A DNA stretch of 7,570 nucleotides, from positions 1 through 7,570 of the forward strand of contig URTL01000092.1 in NCBI GenBank assembly GCA_900550785.1, in the 5' to 3' direction. This DNA comes from an uncultured Collinsella sp. Its GTDB lineage: Bacteria; Actinomycetota; Coriobacteriia; Coriobacteriales; Coriobacteriaceae. Positions 5,863 through 7,570 of this stretch are shown in pieces (position 1 is the stretch's first letter; every line of letters begins with the position of its first letter). The translations under genes were made by a program, and so were the position numbers. Below the pieces are notes generated by a model. That model ran no database searches. It was given only the letters and a program-made list of their open reading frames with translations, and was not told the DNA's origin.

Positions 5863-7570
5863 CGACAACGCGCTGGTGGTGGCGCTCGATACTTCGACCG
5901 ACATGCTTGCCTGCGCGGCAAGCTGGATTGATGGGCAGACGGGCGAGACGAAGCTCGTGAGTGGCGACCACATGTGTCGCCGTCACGCCAACGTTGAGCT
6001 CGTGAATACCGTTGATGGCGTGCTGGCTCAAGCCGGTCTGGATCGCAGCGATGTTGGTTACTACGTGGTCGGCCGCGGCCCGGGGTCGTTTACGGGTGTG
6101 CGCATCGGCATCTCCACTGCCAAGGGCCTCGCGCGCGGTGCCAATGTTCCGCTGCTGGGCGTGTCGACGCTCGACGCTTGCGCTTGGACGGCGTGGAAGG
6201 CTGGCGTGCGCGGCAAGCTTGGTATCTTGGCCGATGCTATGCGCGGTGAGGTATATCCGGCGCTGTATATGCTGGTCGATGAGGGTCCCGAGCGTCAATT
6301 TGAGCGCGAACACGTGGTCAAGGCCGCCGTGGCGCTCGATGAGTGGCGCCAAGCAGCGGACTGGGACCAGGTTCAGCTGACCGGTGACGGTCTCGTGCGC
6401 TATGGCAAGCTGCTGGGTGAGGACGAGACCGCCCGCTGCGTGGAGCGCGACCTGTGGTGGCCTTCGGGCGAGGGCTTGCTGCTCGCGCATGCTGCGGGTG
6501 ACGGCGATCCGGCTCGCGTCCTGCCGATTTACACGCGCCTTTCTGATGCCGAGGAAAACGAGCGCAAACGTCTTGGTCTTGCCGAGAGTGCGCAGAGCGA
6601 AATTACGGGCGTTGCCGATGAGCTCGCCGGTCGTCATCTGCAGTTCCGTCCCATGGGCGCGGCGGATGCCGAGGGCGCGAGCGCGCTAGAGGCTGCCTGC
6701 TTTGAAGGTGCCGGACACAAGGCGTGGACGCCGGGCATGTTCCTGTCCGAACTGGGCGAGGACGTCGCTGCGCCGCGTAGTTGGTGGGTGGCACACGACG
6801 ACGGCAAGCTGCTGGGCCTTGCCGGCGGTATGGTCGTGGACGGTGATGTGCAGATTCTGGATGTCGCCGTCGACCCGGCACATCGCCGCGAGGGCATTGC
6901 CCGCAAGCTGCTGTCGCATGTGAGCTATGATGCCCAGATGCTCGGCTGCACCACGGCTTCGCTCGAGGTCGAGGACGGCAACGAGGGAGCGATCGCGCTT
7001 TATAACGCTCTGGGCTTTACCGAGGCTGGCCGTCGCCGCGGTTACTACGGTGTTGGCAAAGATGCCATCGTCATGACGGCGCCGAAATGGAGGGCCGCGA
7101 GAGCGCCCAATACCGGTTCGACCATCGGGACGAATCGCAGATGTCGATCATCGGCGAGGGCAAGCCGCACGGCAAGCGCAAGCACACCACCAAGCGGGAC
7201 CGTTTCGACGGATACGGGCGCTCCGGCTTCGATGACGGCCGTTTTGACGACCGGCGTCAGTACCGTGACGCTGAGGGTCGCAAGGGCGACAAGAAGCGCC
7301 GTGGCAACGACTTCGGCGACGATTTCAACACGCCGTTTGACGGTCGCGAGGCCGATCGCCGCAGTAACCGTCGCAACGGGCGTTTCCACGACACGTCGTT
7401 CGAGGACCGCAAGGGCGGCTCGCACAACAACGACGGTGACAACCGTCGTGACGGGCGGAACCGCAGGAGCCAGAGCGGGCCGAACCGTGCCACGCGCAAG
7501 GCCGCGGGATTCCGCAAGTCGCACGGCAAGCGCAACGCGGCGCCGTTCCGCCGCGGTCGCTGAGCAATCA
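5849..7570 (+). CDS. tsaB-rimI: TsaB-RimI fusion (t6A subunit / S18 N-acetyltransferase); no stop codon in window
   Basis: The reading frame starts at ATG 5849, with AAGG nine bases upstream inside tsaE. TsaB part, about residues 1-232: an ASKHA-fold pseudo-enzyme that pairs with TsaD, with VALDTST (11-17), GRGPGSFTGVRIG (75-87) and the late PIYTRL (226-231). A linker of about 30 residues follows. RimI part, about 263-410: a GNAT acetyltransferase for ribosomal protein S18, with LDVAVDPAHRREGIARKLL (337-355, acetyl-CoA loop RREGIA), LEVEDGN (372-378), ALYNALGF (383-390) and GYYG. The conserved sequence ends at VMT, base 7078, where a normal RimI would stop within a few residues. Instead the frame has no stop through base 7570. 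The extra 164 codons give mostly Ala, Arg, Thr, Ser, Gly and Val, which looks like an out-of-frame reading of another gene. I trust the gene to 7078; the rest is probably not real protein. Confidence 0.85.
   Translation, partial: MSLHNDNALVVALDTSTDMLACAASWIDGQTGETKLVSGDHMCRRHANVELVNTVDGVLAQAGLDRSDVGYYVVGRGPGSFTGVRIGISTAKGLARGANVPLLGVSTLDACAWTAWKAGVRGKLGILADAMRGEVYPALYMLVDEGPERQFEREHVVKAAVALDEWRQAADWDQVQLTGDGLVRYGKLLGEDETARCVERDLWWPSGEGLLLAHAAGDGDPARVLPIYTRLSDAEENERKRLGLAESAQSEITGVADELAGRHLQFRPMGAADAEGASALEAACFEGAGHKAWTPGMFLSELGEDVAAPRSWWVAHDDGKLLGLAGGMVVDGDVQILDVAVDPAHRREGIARKLLSHVSYDAQMLGCTTASLEVEDGNEGAIALYNALGFTEAGRRRGYYGVGKDAIVMTAPKWRAARAPNTGSTIGTNRRCRSSARASRTASASTPPSGTVSTDTGAPASMTAVLTTGVSTVTLRVARATRSAVATTSATISTRRLTVARPIAAVTVATGVSTTRRSRTARAARTTTTVTTVVTGGTAGARAGRTVPRARPRDSASRTASATRRRSAAVAEQS
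7087..7563 (+). CDS. Arg/Asp/Gly-rich low-complexity protein or detached C-terminal tail
   Basis: This frame encodes 158 residues from ATG 7087, of which about 33 are Arg, 22 Gly and 20 Asp by hand count, with many Lys and Asn. It has no folded domain that I recognise. Most codons end in G or C, as expected for real coding sequence in this GC-rich genome, while the tsaB-rimI frame loses that pattern here. Such basic, disordered stretches are common as RNA-binding tails of DEAD-box RNA helicases; the ending APFRRGR and patches like DDRR fit, but this is an analogy only. ATG 7087 has no Shine-Dalgarno sequence. ATG 7141 has only a weak GGGA about nine bases upstream. I therefore suspect the 3' end of a larger gene whose front is missing, rather than an independent small gene. 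Confidence 0.45.
   Translation: MEGRESAQYRFDHRDESQMSIIGEGKPHGKRKHTTKRDRFDGYGRSGFDDGRFDDRRQYRDAEGRKGDKKRRGNDFGDDFNTPFDGREADRRSNRRNGRFHDTSFEDRKGGSHNNDGDNRRDGRNRRSQSGPNRATRKAAGFRKSHGKRNAAPFRRGR

Noticed and set aside
5747..6637. 296-codon minus-strand open frame opposite tsaE and tsaB
   Set aside because: It is a shadow of the well-supported + strand genes; its composition is typical of antisense reading and it has no domain signature.
7050..7090. Programmed -1 ribosomal frameshift joining RimI to the basic tail
   Set aside because: No X XXY YYZ slippery heptamer is present in the overlap region, and I see no clear downstream pseudoknot. An indel, stop loss or chimera explains it more simply.
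7045..7524. 159-codon minus-strand open frame opposite the tail, rich in Val, Ala and Leu, looking like a membrane protein
   Set aside because: The hydrophobic look arises from reading Asp/Asn/His/Arg codons in reverse. It has no sensible start context, and the + frame has the better codon pattern.
7150..7560. Repetitive look of the tail, considered as a repeat array or CRISPR-like element
   Set aside because: The similarity is only in amino acid composition. There is no regular DNA repeat unit or spacer periodicity.

Overview
The window reads as a chromosomal segment of a high-GC actinobacterium. The gene order, the 5S rRNA, the TsaB-RimI fusion and the protein sequences fit the class Coriobacteriia, with Collinsella or a close relative as my best guess. 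That placement is from recognition, not from a search. All convincing genes are on the + strand.

Layout: (1) 1 to about 974 is the 3' third of a 23S rRNA, whose 5' part lies outside the window. (2) A GC-rich spacer leads to a 5S rRNA at about 1119-1236, followed by a strong intrinsic terminator at 1270-1300 that closes the rRNA operon. (3) About 1315-1380 holds two tandem sigma70-like promoter candidates. (4) They are followed by a tight six-gene run: acpS, nnr, alr, udg (family 4), tsaE, and a tsaB-rimI fusion. Gaps run from 0 to 12 bases, with one 14-base overlap, so this is very likely one operon. (5) From about 7079 the conserved RimI sequence stops. The fusion frame stays open to the window end, but the coding signal moves to another frame, where an Arg/Asp/Gly-rich tail of about 158 residues ends at 7563.

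The genes are mostly core housekeeping functions. AcpS activates acyl carrier protein for lipid synthesis. Nnr repairs damaged NAD(P)H hydrates. Alr makes D-alanine for peptidoglycan. The family 4 uracil-DNA glycosylase repairs deaminated cytosine. TsaE and TsaB support t6A37 modification of tRNA, and RimI acetylates ribosomal protein S18. Most of this is ordinary.

The one real anomaly is the junction at about 7076-7090, where tsaB-rimI has no stop codon and an unrelated-looking low-complexity coding tail begins in a different frame. Possible causes are an assembly join, a recombination or deletion scar, a small indel, or a stop-codon loss. I see no evidence for a new defence, mobile or CRISPR-like system.
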